From Absidia repens (lineage: Eukaryota; Mucoromycota; Mucoromycetes; Mucorales; Cunninghamellaceae): 64,000 nucleotides of DNA. This document shows, piece after piece, positions 22,806 through 35,959 of the stretch (position 1 is its first letter; each line of letters begins with the position of its first letter). The notes below the pieces were generated by a model. The model was not told the origin of the DNA. It saw only the letters and a list, made by a program, of their open reading frames with translations, and did not search any database. The position numbers and the translations under genes are program-made. The stretch covers positions 1-64,000 of the forward strand of contig MCGE01000018.1 of NCBI GenBank assembly GCA_002105175.1, in the 5' to 3' direction.

Positions 22806-24624
22806 TCATCGACTCTATATGTAAGAAAAGGAATCAGTCAGTATATAATCCAGAATGAGCAAAATACAAATACTGGTATAAAAAGCTTACATCCATGTCA
22901 GATAATGTTCGGTGGAGTTTGGAAGCACCTTTGACAGCAGCAGAGAGCAGTTTCTTTGAGAGAGGGTTGCGGTTAGCAGACGAGGATCGAGACTTGTTGC
23001 TATAGGTCCCAGTACTTCGAACATACCCACCACCCATATCTGATGCTGATGATTGTTGTCGGTCAAAGTATTGGTCAGACGAGATGCTGGTTGCATTTTG
23101 AAATTGTGACAATTTGGTGGATCGTTCCGCCATGAGCTGAGGATCGTATTGATTGCGTTGGAAGTATTGGTCAGAAGAAATCGATTTTGCGTTTCCAAAT
23201 CGGTCGCGAGCTTGTGTATCAGCGTCATCATCGTTTTGTTGTTGACTATTGCTATATCTTCCATTTGTTGTTGGAGTCGATGTTGTTGTAGTGGTGGCAG
23301 TGTTGTTCCATCGACGAGATGCCATACCCAATCGATCTTCATCATTATTTGTTGTTACCATTGTTGTAGCATGACTTTTTAATTGGTTGTTGCCTGTTTT
23401 CAAGTGATGTCGCCTTTCCCCACTTGGTCGTTGTTGCCTAGTACTGGGTATTTCGTCAGTGGTGATGGTGCTTTCAACAGGCTTGTCTGATTGTGGTGAA
23501 TATGTCAAACGTGAAGAGAGCGGGATATTCGACTTTTCTAGTGGCGAGAGAATGGTAGGATTGGTGGTGGATGTATACTGCGTTGATTCATCGTCTAACG
23601 TTGATGCTGTTTCGTCAAAGCGGAAAGCTTCCTGTCCCACCTTTCTCGCACCTAATTTGGCATGTGATTGATGTTGTCTTCGAGGTTTATCCCGTTGACG
23701 TCTCGTTGCTGTCGTTGTTGCCACCCCTAATACAGTCGCTGGTGCTGGAGGTGATGCCGATTCGTTGTTCGATTGATTTTCCCATTTCGCAAAAAAATCA
23801 TCTTCAAGAGAAGCAGTACCATTATTCGTTGCTGGCGTTGCTGTCGATGTCATAATATCGTGGAAACCAGGTGTACTATCGATATCGATCAAAAGGTTGC
23901 TTGAGTCAATAGGTGTCGTATCAACTAATTCGTTTTTGTTTGCGTTATCCGTGTCATCACCAAAGTCAAGTAGATCCATCCCTGGGGAGGAAATTGTTGC
24001 TGGTCCTACATCTGGTATTGTCCTGCCATGCTGGTGCTGACTTTGCTCGGTCTTCTTGTCAAGTTGGCGTTTGTATTGTTGTGCTAGTCTGCTGGTGTAT
24101 TTCGTTTGGATATTTTTCGATGTTGCCATACTCCCAAATGCTTCTGTAGCTAATTGATTGCCTCCATGCTTCATTTTTTCAAGTTGCGCATATGTCCAAG
24201 AGTCGAGCAATACGGATCTAGAAAACGAAAAACGAAAAACGAAAAGAAGAGTGTAAAAAAGGTTTCCAGCAGCATGGTGATTTCATGACATGGACTTACT
24301 TTACAAAGGTGATATGAACTCCTAAATTTCGATGAGCACCAGAACAGTCTTGACAGATAAAGATACCAAAGTCGATGGAGGTCCAAGTAGGGCCTTTTGC
24401 GTGACAGTCAAAGCATACCTAGAATAAAATATATTAAAATAAATATAAGCTAACGAACAACCTCGGAAAGGACAAAGAACATGTCGTGTAAAACCAGCAC
24501 AACTTCTCACTTATTCACATGATTGACCACTTATACTATATCTTACCTTATTGTGTTTGTTCCCTTGGATGATTGATCTAAGTATGGATTGAGTTTCTTC
24601 CTTCGTAAGAGAAGGATGTTGCAT
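22806..24624 (-). CDS. GLO3: ArfGAP, GLO3 type
   Basis: Exons 24547-24624, 24300-24418, 22891-24217 and a 9-nt last exon 22806-22814 give 510 residues. The ArfGAP zinc finger is at about 28-51 (CFDC, then ICQDC, a CX2CX16CX2C pattern), followed by the catalytic arginine in HRNLGVHI (R56). A long disordered middle follows, then two copies of the Glo3 motif SISSDQYF (about residues 400-450). Glo3 stimulates GTP hydrolysis by Arf1 on COPI vesicles in Golgi-to-ER retrieval. The last exon is the weakest part: without it the frame reads 18 residues further to a stop at 22834. An upstream CGGGATTTAAA motif lies at 24698-24708 on the minus strand. CHS7, another early-secretory protein, lies next door on the same strand. 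Confidence 0.88.
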
Positions 24625-24949
24625 CGTCAGTGAAAATAAAAGAATAATAAGAGAGTTGTAATCCAAAATTACACCCAGAGAAAAGAGACGGAGGGGGTTT
24701 AAATCCCGAAATTGTGCCAAGAAAGGAAGACAAAAAAGTGGGCCAAATCATTGCACTAAAAAAAGGAGAAGTGGTATGTTTGTGCCGTACATAATAATAA
24801 TCGATATAGAATAAAACATCTGAAAAAAAAAATATTGAGTCAGTCAAATTGTTATAGATATAAACTTTATTGTCAAAGAATAAAAAATATGAGAAGGTAT
24901 AAATAATAATATAAGTTATAACTAAACGAAAAACTAACGACAAATGTAT

Positions 24950-24997
24950 TTAAAATGGATGTTGTTGCTGATATTGGTGATATTGTTGTCCATAAGG

Positions 24998-25029
<32 letters not shown>

Positions 25030-26279
25030 GCTGCTGCTGCTGTTGTGGGTAAGGAGAGTGTTGTTGCTGTTGCTGGGTGGGTGGGTATTGCGGGTGTTGT
25101 TGAGGATACGGCTGTGACAATTCATCATCGTTCATCAGTTCTTTGACTTCCCACACATTTTGTTTTGATCCCACCGAAAACTCCAAATCTTCCTTGGTAA
25201 TCGAGTCCCAGTACTTGTAAACCATCATCACGGCCAACAACGTGCAAATGGTGCCAAAGAAGAGACCATCGACGTAATGTTTGACTTGATCACAAATCAC
25301 CACGGAAAATATGTACATAAGGACCTGACCTACAATAAAGAATGCTGTACCAAACAAAATATCACCCAATGGCCAACGATCGTCCAATGTGTTGACCACA
25401 AGAATGATTTGAGAGATCACGTACACAATAAATGCCACACCATTGATAATAAAGAAGAATGCCCACAACGCACCTGGACTATTGGCTTTAAAGGGTCCAA
25501 GATTTTGGAAGGTCGCAATGGAAATAAAGCCGACAATAAGGAAAATGATAAAGGAGCTGATGCGAATAGACTAAGAAGAAAAATAATAACGAAAGGGGGA
25601 GATTAGATTATCATTACAGTAAGTATACACAAGGTTAGGGAAACTTACCCAAAGAGATAACGGTGTCCCATCCTCTGCAAATTGGAATCCAACAAAGCCA
25701 TTCAAGAGTAAACACCAAAAAGTAGCATTAATTAAACCAAGATGAGCTGCAGTAAACCACTAAAATATTATATAAAAGGTTAGTTCTTGATGATGTGATT
25801 AGAGAAAGTTGTAAAATTACAGGATAAACAGCAGAAGATGTAGGGATAATACCAGTGACAAGTAACATTTCCAAGAAGATAGTGATCATATAGAGGTAGA
25901 AAAACATGACGATTTCTTTTCGACCAACAGCAGTGTATTTGGATCGGATATGATAAATCATGATTGCAGCCATAATGATCGCTACGATATCAATAATCAT
26001 CGTCGCTGCATAAATAAATAAACAAAAAAGCAAAATAAAACATATAAATGTAAGTAAGGTATATTGAATTGTATTGTACAGTACATAGGAAGGGAGCGTA
26101 ATCTTTTCTCGTCTTTTACCTGGCTGAAAGATGAGATTGCCAGCCAAATCAACATTACGAGAATAACATACTGGTTCTATGCCATCAGATGCGCCAATGA
26201 GAGGACATAAAGACAGGGCTACCGTTTTACAAATCCCATTGAAACTGAAAGCTTCAAATTGAAAAGTAATGTCTACCAT
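24950..26279 (-). CDS. CHS7: Chitin synthase export chaperone CHS7-like
   Basis: Exons 26120-26279, 25821-26005, 25649-25759 and 24950-25570 give 358 residues. About seven membrane spans are followed by the family signature [13 protein letters not shown] and [17 protein letters not shown] near 285-315; [14 protein letters not shown] in the first exon also matches the family. Chs7 is an ER membrane protein needed for exit of the class IV chitin synthase Chs3. The yeast protein ends soon after the DLEF motif; here a tail of about 50 residues follows, mostly Gln with Pro, Tyr and His, encoded by a CAA/CAG run at about 24990-25040. Confidence 0.93.
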
Positions 26280-27605
26280 GAGGACGAACGTTATATTGTG
26301 CTTTCTATAATTGTTTTATATTAATGTAGATATAATGAAGAAGAAGAAACGATGAGTAGCAGACGAAAAACAAGAATAAAATGGAGAGAGAAAGAGAGAA
26401 AGAGAAAAAGAGAGGGGTAATAAGGGGGGGAATCAATCCTTTTTTTTTTCACGTTTATTTCAACCCCCGATGCTCATGCTTGAGATAGAGCATGATAAGT
26501 TTTTTTCAAATGAGACAAAGTGCTCTTTTTCTGGGCGACGGGGATTCAAAATTGTTAATAAACCATTGATATATACACAATATGCCAGAAATAGTTGATC
26601 AATTAATTTGATAATTTTACAGGAAATGAGAATCTGGACCATTACAAAAAGTTGAAACCACCTCTTTCTATTTTCATTTTCATAATATAGTTTATTGCCA
26701 CAAGAAGAAATATCTGTTGAAAAAGTCAATCCATCCTCCAGGTTGCAATATTTCAGCGTCCAATTAGGCAGATCCGGCTTAAAATTCCCAACATTTGTTG
26801 ATCTGAAAGAGCGGCAGAGAGAGCAAACAAACAAACCAAGCCCAAGTTCATCTGTCGGAACAGGCCTGGTTAATCATCATTGGCTAAATTCTTAATCCGC
26901 AATTTGTAACTGAAGAAAAAAACATTGTATGTTTATTCGTTCTTTCTCGAAGATAGCCTTTTTATACTATATTAAAGTTGTGGGTTTGATAGGCGGAGAT
27001 TTTTCAAGTGTTTGAATGATTGCTCTTTATTCTAATTTATTCCCCAATAAAAAAAGAAAAAAACAAAAAAAAAAGCGTCTAATGAGTAAGTGGTAGTTTT
27101 ATTTCTGGCTAAGGTGCCGATTGTAGTTGACTACTTTGTTGTTAGTTTCATAAATGTTTTTATAACGTGGAGTGGCTGGAGGAGCGCCCAACCTTATTTT
27201 ACAAATTCCGATTCTCTCGCAGATGATCATTCACATCAGATATATATATCGTTAAAACTTTTGGGCCATTTGCGGGTGGGGGTGGTGGCTAATAAAGATT
27301 GACATGAAGGTAGAACGATGAATGGCGACACCTTTCATATAAAATGACCTGGGGTTGCCAATCAGTCTCTCGGGATGAAAATGGCTTATAGTATGAGAAA
27401 GGCAATTTGGTGCACTGATCCGGCGGAGAAGGTGACATCTATAAAAAAAAGAACCAATTCATGTAGGATTTTTTTTTTATTATCATTATGACAGTATGCT
27501 AGCCAGGAAATAGGGAGGAGAGGATTATATACAGTATAATGGTGGCTACACTCGCGGCACAGGCTAGATTCAGTAGTATAATTGATCAATTAGGGCGAAG
27601 GTTAC
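26280..27605. other. Intergenic upstream of CHS7
   Basis: The first 180 bp are A/G-rich and probably contain the CHS7 promoter. Small frames at 26460-26834, 26695-26895 and 27090-27302 have no domain. No gene is supported. Confidence 0.4.
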
Positions 27606-28287
27606 GTTTGATATCAAGTGACTTATGCCAGTCGATCAGTAGACCCGTCGATGAGGCTCTGGGGAAAAGTGGTCATAGTAGGGGAGCTAGAAAGCAGGTG
27701 TAATATAGGTGACTTTCTCTCTAAAAAAAAAAAGAGCTACAATAATGACTGTGATACTATATAATGGGTAAGAGGATATTTGATAAAAGGAATACATTTT
27801 ATTAGAAACATATTGATAAACACTAACTAAAACGTGGGGTTCATTAAAACAAGAGGACTAATGGAGATGGCATGGGGGCAGCTAGAGGAGATCTGAAAAG
27901 TGGTCAACACTAATCAAAGGGGATGGCAATAAAAAAGATCTATTGCACAAGACATGAAAGAAACTAATGGGACATTTTTCATTGACACAGATGAAAAGAG
28001 ACATATTTTATTCAGATATTGACACAAACTATGACAAACTAACACTGAACTAATGAAGGCTTCAGAAAGCCAACTAATGGTTTTTCTAGATCCTGAATCC
28101 AAAATGAAAGGGCTTCCCCATGCATAGTGTCATCCCTTAGCTGAAACCCCTTCTAAACTAGTCCTGACACTAATCTAAGTTCAAAACAATGTCATAGAAG
28201 TTGAATGATGAAGAAAAAAAGAAAGAGCGAGGCGGGATAAAAAAAAATTGCAAGTAAATAAAAATCCACGTGGGCGGGATTTAAAAG
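27606..28287 (-). repeat. Dispersed non-coding repeat, copy C
   Basis: Reverse copy, about 680 bp. Read on the minus strand it begins with CTTTTAAATCCCGCCCACGTG (28287 downwards), holds the core TCAGGACTAGTTTAGAAGGG and GGAAGCCCTTTCATTTTGG at about 28170-28085, the GGCTTTCTGAAGCC hairpin at about 28050-28072, two AATAAAATGT-type signals and ends with GTCACTTGATATCAAAC at 27606. The 3' half keeps ACACCTGCTTTCTAGCTC, as in copy B. Confidence 0.72.
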
Positions 28288-28676
28288 CTATCTAGAGTAA
28301 GACTCTTTCTTAAATAAAAATAATTAAAAAACAACGTGTAGTAGACACCTGCTACGACAGTGTCGGGAAATTCTGTACTTCGCCTTTAGTGCTCCAACTA
28401 CATAACCAAATACGAGAGTTGATATCTATCAAATGCAGCTCTCTATTTATATTCTTAGTCGGTGACTTACATGTTCTATTATTGTAAGCCCTTACGACTT
28501 TATAGCCAGGAAACAAGTAGTATGAGGGATTTGTTTTAAAAATTTCGAGTATATATTTATTTCACTCTTTTTATACATATACATATAAGATATAAATAAT
28601 AATGATCAAACTAAGGGAGGATGGGAGGGGGGGATAAAGAGAGAAAATGGTATTAAGGGTGGGGTGGTAGAATAAA
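28288..28676. other. Intergenic, 3' of G-alpha 1
   Basis: No gene seen. It includes the 3' UTR of the minus-strand G-alpha gene; the G-rich stretch at 28610-28640 is unremarkable. Confidence 0.4.
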
Positions 28677-30137
28677 CTATAATAAGCCAACATCACGTAA
28701 ACTGTTTTGAATAATGATATCATTGACAGCAGCCATCACAAACTTGATCTGTTCGGTATCGGTGGCACAAGTAAAGTGGGTATAAATTTGTTTTGAATCG
28801 GATTGATTGAGCGAGACAAATCGATTGAGGATGTAATCAGCAGCAGCATCATATGTATTGGGACCAGAGAAATCAGGGAAGCTTTCTTTTAATGGATGCT
28901 TGGCCAACTTGTCCTTAAAAATATCGATCTTGTTCAAAAATAGAATCACGGATGTTTTGACAAACCACCGTGAATTGCAAATCGAGTCAAATAAGGTCAT
29001 GGCTTCTTGCATACGATTCTATATATGAAAAAAAAAAATCAAATGTGAGTTCCCTCTGTGGAGTTCTCTATTATTATATTATTACATACCACTGTTTCAT
29101 CTTCAATCAATACTTGGTCGTATTCAGAAATCGCCACCAAAAAAATAATTGCAGTGACATTTTCAAAACAGTGAATCCATTTTTTACGCTCCGATCGTTG
29201 CCCGCCAACATCAAACATACGATACGTCAGATCACCAATAGCAAAAGTTGTTTCGGTAATCCCCGTTGTTTTCACTCGTGATCGTAAAACATCTTGATCC
29301 GTGGGAACATAATTGACATCTCCAATTCGATCAATAGAATCAAAGTAACTAAAAAAAAAAAAAAAAAATTGGTGTCCTCGAAACAAAAACAAAATAAAAT
29401 ATACCGTAGGGCAGAATTTTTCAGTTCTTTTTTTTTTTTTTTTTGCCCACTTATTGTACTGGACTTACTATTTGGCAGAATCATTGAGCTGATATTCTCG
29501 ACTCCGTTCAAACACACTTTGTAGATTGGGATCCTTCCATAATTCCCTGACAGCTTGAGTGACATCAGGGGATAAGAAATCTCGTTCGATTTGGGTGGGC
29601 TGGTCCAAGATAATGGTAGCGAATGGGCGATGCATGTTTTCAAGGCTGACGTCCATGTGTTGCATGGCCTCTAAAATCACTCGCATCGATTGGATTGTGT
29701 TTGAGAAAATGATTTCTTTGAAAGCTTCCCTTTCGTCACGGCTAAACCCTCCGTCATGAAGTAGTTTCATTTGCTTCAAAATTCTATGGAAACAAATAAG
29801 CACAAAGAATGAGTCAATTTTTTTTCTTATTTTATCATGACCGTGAATTAACAAAAAAAAAAAAAAAAAACCTTACGTGCTCTTTCCGCTTTCCCCAGCA
29901 CCTATTAAAAAAAAAACGCATGAATACTACTAGATCGAACCTCCGACCGTGATTTATCCAATTAAATTTTTTCCTGAACCCCAAAGTACACCGCTCTTTT
30001 TTTTTTTTTTTTTTTTTACCGAGCAGCAACATTTTGACTTCATTTCGCATGTTGATTTTATCCCGTTTGATTTGATTTTCAATTTCTTCATTTCTAGCCT
30101 TTCCTTCTTGAGATTCATTGGATTGACAGCACCCCAT
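28677..30137 (-). CDS. Heterotrimeric G-protein alpha subunit 1 (G-alpha i-like)
   Basis: Exons 30020-30137, 29877-29901, 29469-29783, 29090-29348 and 28677-29018 give 352 residues, the standard G-alpha length. MGCC at the N-terminus fits myristoylation at Gly2 and palmitoylation at Cys3. GAGESGKST (P-loop, about 40-48), RVKTTGI with catalytic Arg177, [12 protein letters not shown] with Gln203, NKIDIF and TCATDT are all present and canonical. It should couple a seven-span receptor to downstream pathways such as pheromone, nutrient or cAMP signalling. Fungal group I is the best fit, but the C-terminus (NSLRDVGLL) lacks the usual Cys four residues from the end. The second exon is only 25 nt and codes for the P-loop. 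Confidence 0.93.
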
Positions 30138-31467
30138 TGTAGGCAGTTTTTTTTTAGGATTGGTAAAGGACGACGTTGTGATCGATTTTTTCTTTTTCTA
30201 TCTATTTTATTATTAGCAGATGATGGGTGACAAATGAAATAATAGAGGGTTGATGAAGGTGAAAATGATGACAATAATGGCAATAGTATCGATAAAGGAA
30301 TGAAAAAAGAACAAAAGAGAGAAAAGAAGTAAGAAGAAGAGGGAAAAAAAAACTCGAGGGTTTTTAATAGGATTTGGTAAAAGGTATTGGTGATGATTGA
30401 GAAAGAGCCAATCAATTTAAATCCGAAGGAAAAGGAAACAAATATAAAAAAAAAATATTCACTCAACCCCTATTATTACAACTTTACTATCATTGTCACA
30501 CCATGCCTCCCTTTTTTTTTCATAGCCTTATTTTTTTTTTTTTTTGTTGTTGTTGACTCCTTTGCCCCGTCAGCGGAGGAGCAAGCCGGATGAAAAAAAA
30601 AAAAATTAAACTGTATCAAAAAAAATCGAACCAGAGTTGACTGATCCACGCTAGTGATAAGCAGTCTTTTTTTTTTTTTTTTATTTGTATACTTTATCAA
30701 AAAAACACCCCAAATCAGTAAACATATGCATACAGTCCACGGCGGTAGTCAAGGCGACACTGCATGATGATACTGCACTGACATATAAAAAAAAATGACA
30801 ACGCCAGGGTGACAAGGAGTTTGGAGGAATGACAAGAAGGAGGTTTTTATATTATTTTTGTCCTACTGTGGGCAAAAAAAAAGAAAGAAAAAAAAACAAT
30901 CAAATATAGCGTGTTTGCCCAGCTTTTAAGGTTTGGGGCACTTTTTTTTTTACAAGTTGGTGTCAGGGGGGAGCGTTGTAGGGAGTCGACGTAGGGCAGG
31001 GACCACCTCTCATCAAAAAAGTTAAATGGACTCTTCTAAGAATGACATCCATCGTATGTGTATATCTACTTGTTTTCTTCATAAAGGAGGATACAAAAAA
31101 AAAACAAGAATACATCCGATTCTATTCCCGTTTTCCTTTTCTTAGAGGAACCCCCCATTGGAAAGGAATTTATTGTCGTAATGGATGAAATCAAATCATT
31201 ATAATAGTGGTAATAATGATGGGAAAAAAAAGCACAACAATCAAGGTAGCACTTTCCAAAAAAAATAAAAAAAAATAGACTGTAACACCATCAAGGCAGA
31301 CACTTGTATATAAAATGATATTCACCCCCCTTTTTTTTTTCTTTGAGGAGATTAACCGAATTTCCTTTTTATTTCAATTTTTCAAAATCAAAAAAAAGGT
31401 AGACTAAACTAATGGACTAAATAATCAACTAATAATTGAATAACGAAATAACTAATTCTATATGCTA
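30138..31467. other. Intergenic between G-alpha 1 and BRO1
   Basis: About 1.3 kb, rich in T- and A-runs (for example 30531-30545, 30668-30682). A near-palindrome with A-run, CTCGAG and T-run lies at about 30344-30366 and resembles the perfect one at 59333. No gene seen. Confidence 0.4.
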
Positions 31468-34400
31468 TCAATCCATCAGAGATCCTCCACTACCATTTGT
31501 ATACCCATGGGTTTGCTGATGAGGCTGTTGCTGTTGCTGTTGTTGAAATGGCGGTGCATAGTGTTGCTGTTGTGCTGGCTGCTGCTGCTGCTGTAACATT
31601 GGTTGTAATGGCTGCTGTTGATATTGTGGCTGCTGTTGGTGAGGCTGGAATGGAGGTGGTTGTTGGTATTGTTGCTGTTGTGGAGGCAATTGATACTGCT
31701 GCTGCTGTTGCTGTTGTTGTTGTTGTGGCTGGTGCCAAGTAGGTGGAGATGGTTGCTGGTATTGGAACGAAGTAGGTTGTTGTTGGTATCCAGTGGTTGG
31801 TACACTATAAGGTGATGGAGGGATAGGCGGAGGTTGAAGACCTGATTGGAATGTACCTGATGGTTGTTGTTGTTGTTGTTGTTGTTGTTGTTGAGGATAT
31901 GACACAGACGGCGGCATGTACATTTGCGATCCATAATCTTGACGGGGAGCAGGAGCAGGAGCAGGAGCAGAAGCAGGAGCAGGAGCAGGAACAGGAGGTT
32001 GATGGCCGATATTTGTTCCATAATAGTTTTGAGGTGACGCTGGCGATTGAGTGGTACTGTATTGCTGAGGAACAGGAGGTGGAGGTGGGGGTGCCTGTTT
32101 ATATCCATACGATGATGATGATGTGGACGATCCTCCCGATAACGTGGGTTGAGGGCGTACTGTTGTTTGCTGTGGTGGTTGTCCATCCATCGACATTTGT
32201 TTCGTTTTATCCACTAGTTGAGTAATGTCTGGTGCACTGGCGGTATACATACTGAGTCGATCCTTTAGTAATGTCTGTTCACGATTACTCTGTGTTGTTT
32301 CTAAGTCGTCAACCATGCGTTGGCGTTCACGTCCCCGATCTTGCACAAAAGTCTGACAATTGCGAGTCAACGCATCAATGGCTTCGTTGAGACTGGTATA
32401 AAATTGAATCCCTTTCCTATAATAAAACAGTTAGTGAGATCGACATGCATTTTCATCTTTTATTCCAAATTTACCCAAGCCCATCTTTCACATCAAAATA
32501 GGTGTCCTTGGATCGTTTGAATTTATCGGTCAATTGTCGCTTTTGCCTTTCCATCTTGTCCCATTTCGATTGTAATTTTTGCGCCTGTTCGCCTTCCACG
32601 AGTGCTTTAAACGCAGCAGTAAGTTCCTGGATTTGTTGTTGTTGTTGATGAATTGTGGCGGCGATGCGTTGTTGATGAGGGCGATACTTTTCCAATTCCG
32701 ACATAAATAGGTGTTGTTCAGCATTCGACTTCTTATTCAACAGTAGCAGTTGAGAAATATCGTCTTGGCGTGTCCGGTCTTTGAGATCCTGTAGCGTTTC
32801 ACCGCGATCCTTTTCCAATTTATATAACTTTTCAATGATGGTTTCCACGGTGTGTATTTTGTTGGCCGAATCGTTTGCTGTTTCCGAAGAAGAGTCCATA
32901 TCCAAATCCAATAAACTGTTTTCACCTGCTCCTTTTTTGTTGTCTTGGTCCAATACTAACGTGAGCTGTTCGATGAAGGCACGTTCCAGTTGCCCATTGC
33001 TACCACCTCCATGACGTAGTATTTCAATGTCGTTCTTAATGTCATCGTGGCGTCTATAAAGATTGCTGTCGGATTGAGTGCCAGATTCAAGCGACTGGCG
33101 GTGATTTCGAAGGTCTTGTCTAAAGTGGCCAGTCAGGCTTCCAGAGGGTGGTTGCGACCAAAGATCCCCATATTTGACCTAGTGGTTAAAAAAAAAAAAT
33201 GAGCCTACCATTTTTTTATTTAGTATTTTGTCACTTACCCGCATGCTTTCGCATTCTCTTGTTTCTTGATCCAACATCATCCCAACATCATCTAGTGACT
33301 TTCTTGCGTTGACTTTCAATGTTTCCAATCGCTCCATTGATGACCGTACGCCTTGGCCATTGGTTTCCGCTTTTGAGATATCATCCGCCAGAGCCACCAC
33401 GTTGGAAGGAGGTGCCATTTGTGTTGCCATTGAGTCATCAGGAGAGCCTCTGAACTTGTCCAAAGCACTAGGTAGTTTCATGTATTCCAGTGATGCCTTT
33501 AATTCCGCCTTGGCCATGTCGCATTTCTCGGTTTCCGCACGCACCAATTTGGCCTGTTCTTCTGAATACAGTGACGCACTTTCATGCACGCTGAGAGGAA
33601 TCAGTTTTGTAAAAATATCCGGACCAATCACCTTTGTCATTTGTTCCGTCGTACCATACAGTTCCGCCATGGGGATCGGTTGGACAGCCTTGAGACGATC
33701 CACAGGTGTCAGAATGGATTCTTGGGGTACATGTTCATGGTAGATCATATCATTGTCACGCGTGGCAGCCGTAAACTTTTCACCACAGGTTGCAGCCAAT
33801 GCCTTGCAAAGTTCCTGGAGGACCACCCCTGTGTCGGCAGGCACCGTACCATTGGCATGACTCGTCGTCGCTGGAGAAGTCGCTGTTGCTGCTGTTGTCG
33901 TATGTGCTGTTGCCGCCACCTGTTGTACCAATGACGTGGCCAATTTTCCCGATGCGTCCTTGCATACTTGTTCTGCCACACCCAGTCGAGCCACCTGTTC
34001 ACCATACTGTCCGTCTGTTTCACATGCCGCTGCCTTGTATTGCTGTGCCAATCCTTGATAATACTTGTGTTTGACTTGACATACTAACAGCCATGCTTTG
34101 TCGATCATCACATCACGTCCATGGATGGCTTCTTGAATATCATCCACCAAATTACCATAGACCCATACCGCATGGCTGGCCAGTTTCGCTATGAGCCCAT
34201 CCTTCTTCTTTTCACGGATACTGTTTTCCAAAAAGCATTCCTGTGCCTGTACCAACATGAGTTCCGCCAACAGATGCACCGTTTCACGACCAAGATCTTG
34301 CGATGGCGCATGCAAAAAGTTTTCGTTGATGTACTCAAACATACCGGCGGAGGCTTGCAAAAAGTGGAATGCTCGTTTACGTCCATCGGGTTCGGCTCGG

Positions 34401-34883
34401 TTCTGTACGGCAGCAATGGCTGATAATGTTGCTGCAATGTTGAAGATCACGCTGGCTTTTTCATAGGCAAGAGAATATTGGGAAGTCGTTTTTCCATTGA
34501 AGGCGTCATACCTTTGTAAAAGAAATAGATATGGAAGGAGGTTAGTAAGCACATGTATTTTTTTTATCTTTTTTTTTTTTTTTTTTTTTTTTAAAAACTT
34601 ACCAGGTAAAAAGCACTTTGACATGTTTTTCATCAACAGGGAAGCGCAAATCCAAGAGTTCTAGTTGACCAAAATAGCGATATAGGAGATCGCGTCCGGT
34701 GATATCTTTCCCTGCACCTCGTATATCTTGGCGAAGGCGGTTGAGCGAGTAAGTTTCTTGTGTATACTTTTCGGGATCGTCTTGGTATTGTTGAGCAATA
34801 TACCTTTTCAGAGGCACGGTCCAATCAACATCATCAGTGCGTTTGAAGGGAACACTAATGAGTGGGACTTGTGAAGTGGACAT
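31468..34883 (-). CDS. BRO1: BRO1-domain endosomal protein, BRO1/ALIX family
   Basis: Exons 34603-34883, 33239-34511, 32475-33178 and 31468-32416 give 1,068 residues. The N-terminal BRO1 domain (about 1-390) starts with VPLISVPFKRTDDVDWTVPL and contains the AYEKASVIFNIAATLS helix region. The middle (about 400-770) is the coiled V domain that binds YPxL-type peptides and ubiquitin in relatives. The last 270 residues are a Pro/Gln/Tyr-rich tail with long CAA/CAG runs. Bro1 binds the ESCRT-III protein Snf7 and recruits the deubiquitinase Doa4 during multivesicular body sorting. Rim20/PalA is the paralogue that could be confused with it; the length and long Pro/Gln-rich tail favour Bro1. A CGGGATTTTAA motif lies about 75 bp upstream of the start. 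Confidence 0.9.
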
Positions 34884-35959
34884 TTATGTAATAGAAAAAA
34901 ATGGAGGGAAAATGAAAAAATTAAAAAAATCTTGGCAAAAGGAAAATACCAACGTTCGCGGGATTTTAATTACCGACTAGCCATGCACAGCTTTTTTTTT
35001 GGGCAGAAGTCGATCACTTGAGGTGAAAGAACTCGCGCTGTCAATCCCGTAACTGGGAATTGGCTTTAGTTTTAAATTACCATGGCACATTATATACAGT
35101 ACGTTATATGTAGCTCATCCTGTTCACTTTATTTTTGCCGTAGTTGCGGCTACTGAACAGAGACATGCCGTGTGCTGAACTCTACAGTAGCGCCATATAC
35201 TATACGAAAATAATGTACCTGTCAATATTTCCCGCGTTCTGATGGCAATAGTTTCTTGCAAGAATAGGCAGTTCGTTCAAGGCACGAAAAACATCTCTTG
35301 ATGGTGACGATTGTTAACAACAATGATTGGGCAAACCGTAAAGGGCGGTGTTTCAATCATACTATTTTTATCAGCTTCATCAGCCTAAAATAAATGGGCC
35401 AGATCTTCTTGAGAATATTAATGTGAGAGTCTCAAGGATTATTAATTACAATTTCATGTATTTAGAATATCTAGAATACTAGTATGGTAGTATGGGGTTT
35501 AAAAACATACACTAAGTTGAAGGGACCAAAGTATACCAAAAAAGAAAAGAAAAGAAAAGGCATATTCAGTATATCATGCACAGGGAAGAAATATAAATGT
35601 CGATCAAATCAAAATTATCAAAGCACTGATACCCAGAAATGGTGGTACAAGTGCACCCACCATGTAAACGCATCATGCATATTCACTAACGTTGTCCTTC
35701 CGCCTTATTTTGTTCTTTTCATAACCAACTATCTTCAACAGCATTTACATTATAGTTGATAATAATGATGATAATGCTTTCAATTATTTTCAGGTCTTTT
35801 TTTATCAAGAATCCCCGACAAATTTCTCAAGGTCGAAAAACATTTAATTTTTAGAGTGGCGCTCTTACTATTTATTATTTATTTTTTCTGTTTCCCTTTT
35901 TTTTTTTTTTTTTTTTTTTTTCTCATCACCTATTATATATTATATCTTATATAATATAT
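34884..35959. other. Divergent intergenic region BRO1/RhoGAP
   Basis: About 1.1 kb. The left part holds the BRO1 promoter. A T-run of about 28 nt near 35900-35930 and a TATATA-rich segment precede the RhoGAP start. No gene is recognised; the frame 35484-35759 is unconvincing. Confidence 0.4.

Noticed and set aside
29930..29960. GGTCGGAGGTTCGATC resembling a tRNA T-arm in the first G-alpha 1 intron
   Set aside because: No acceptor stem or anticodon arm can be built around it.
33309..34466. Several long plus-strand frames across BRO1
   Set aside because: Shadows of the BRO1 coding strand without family resemblance.
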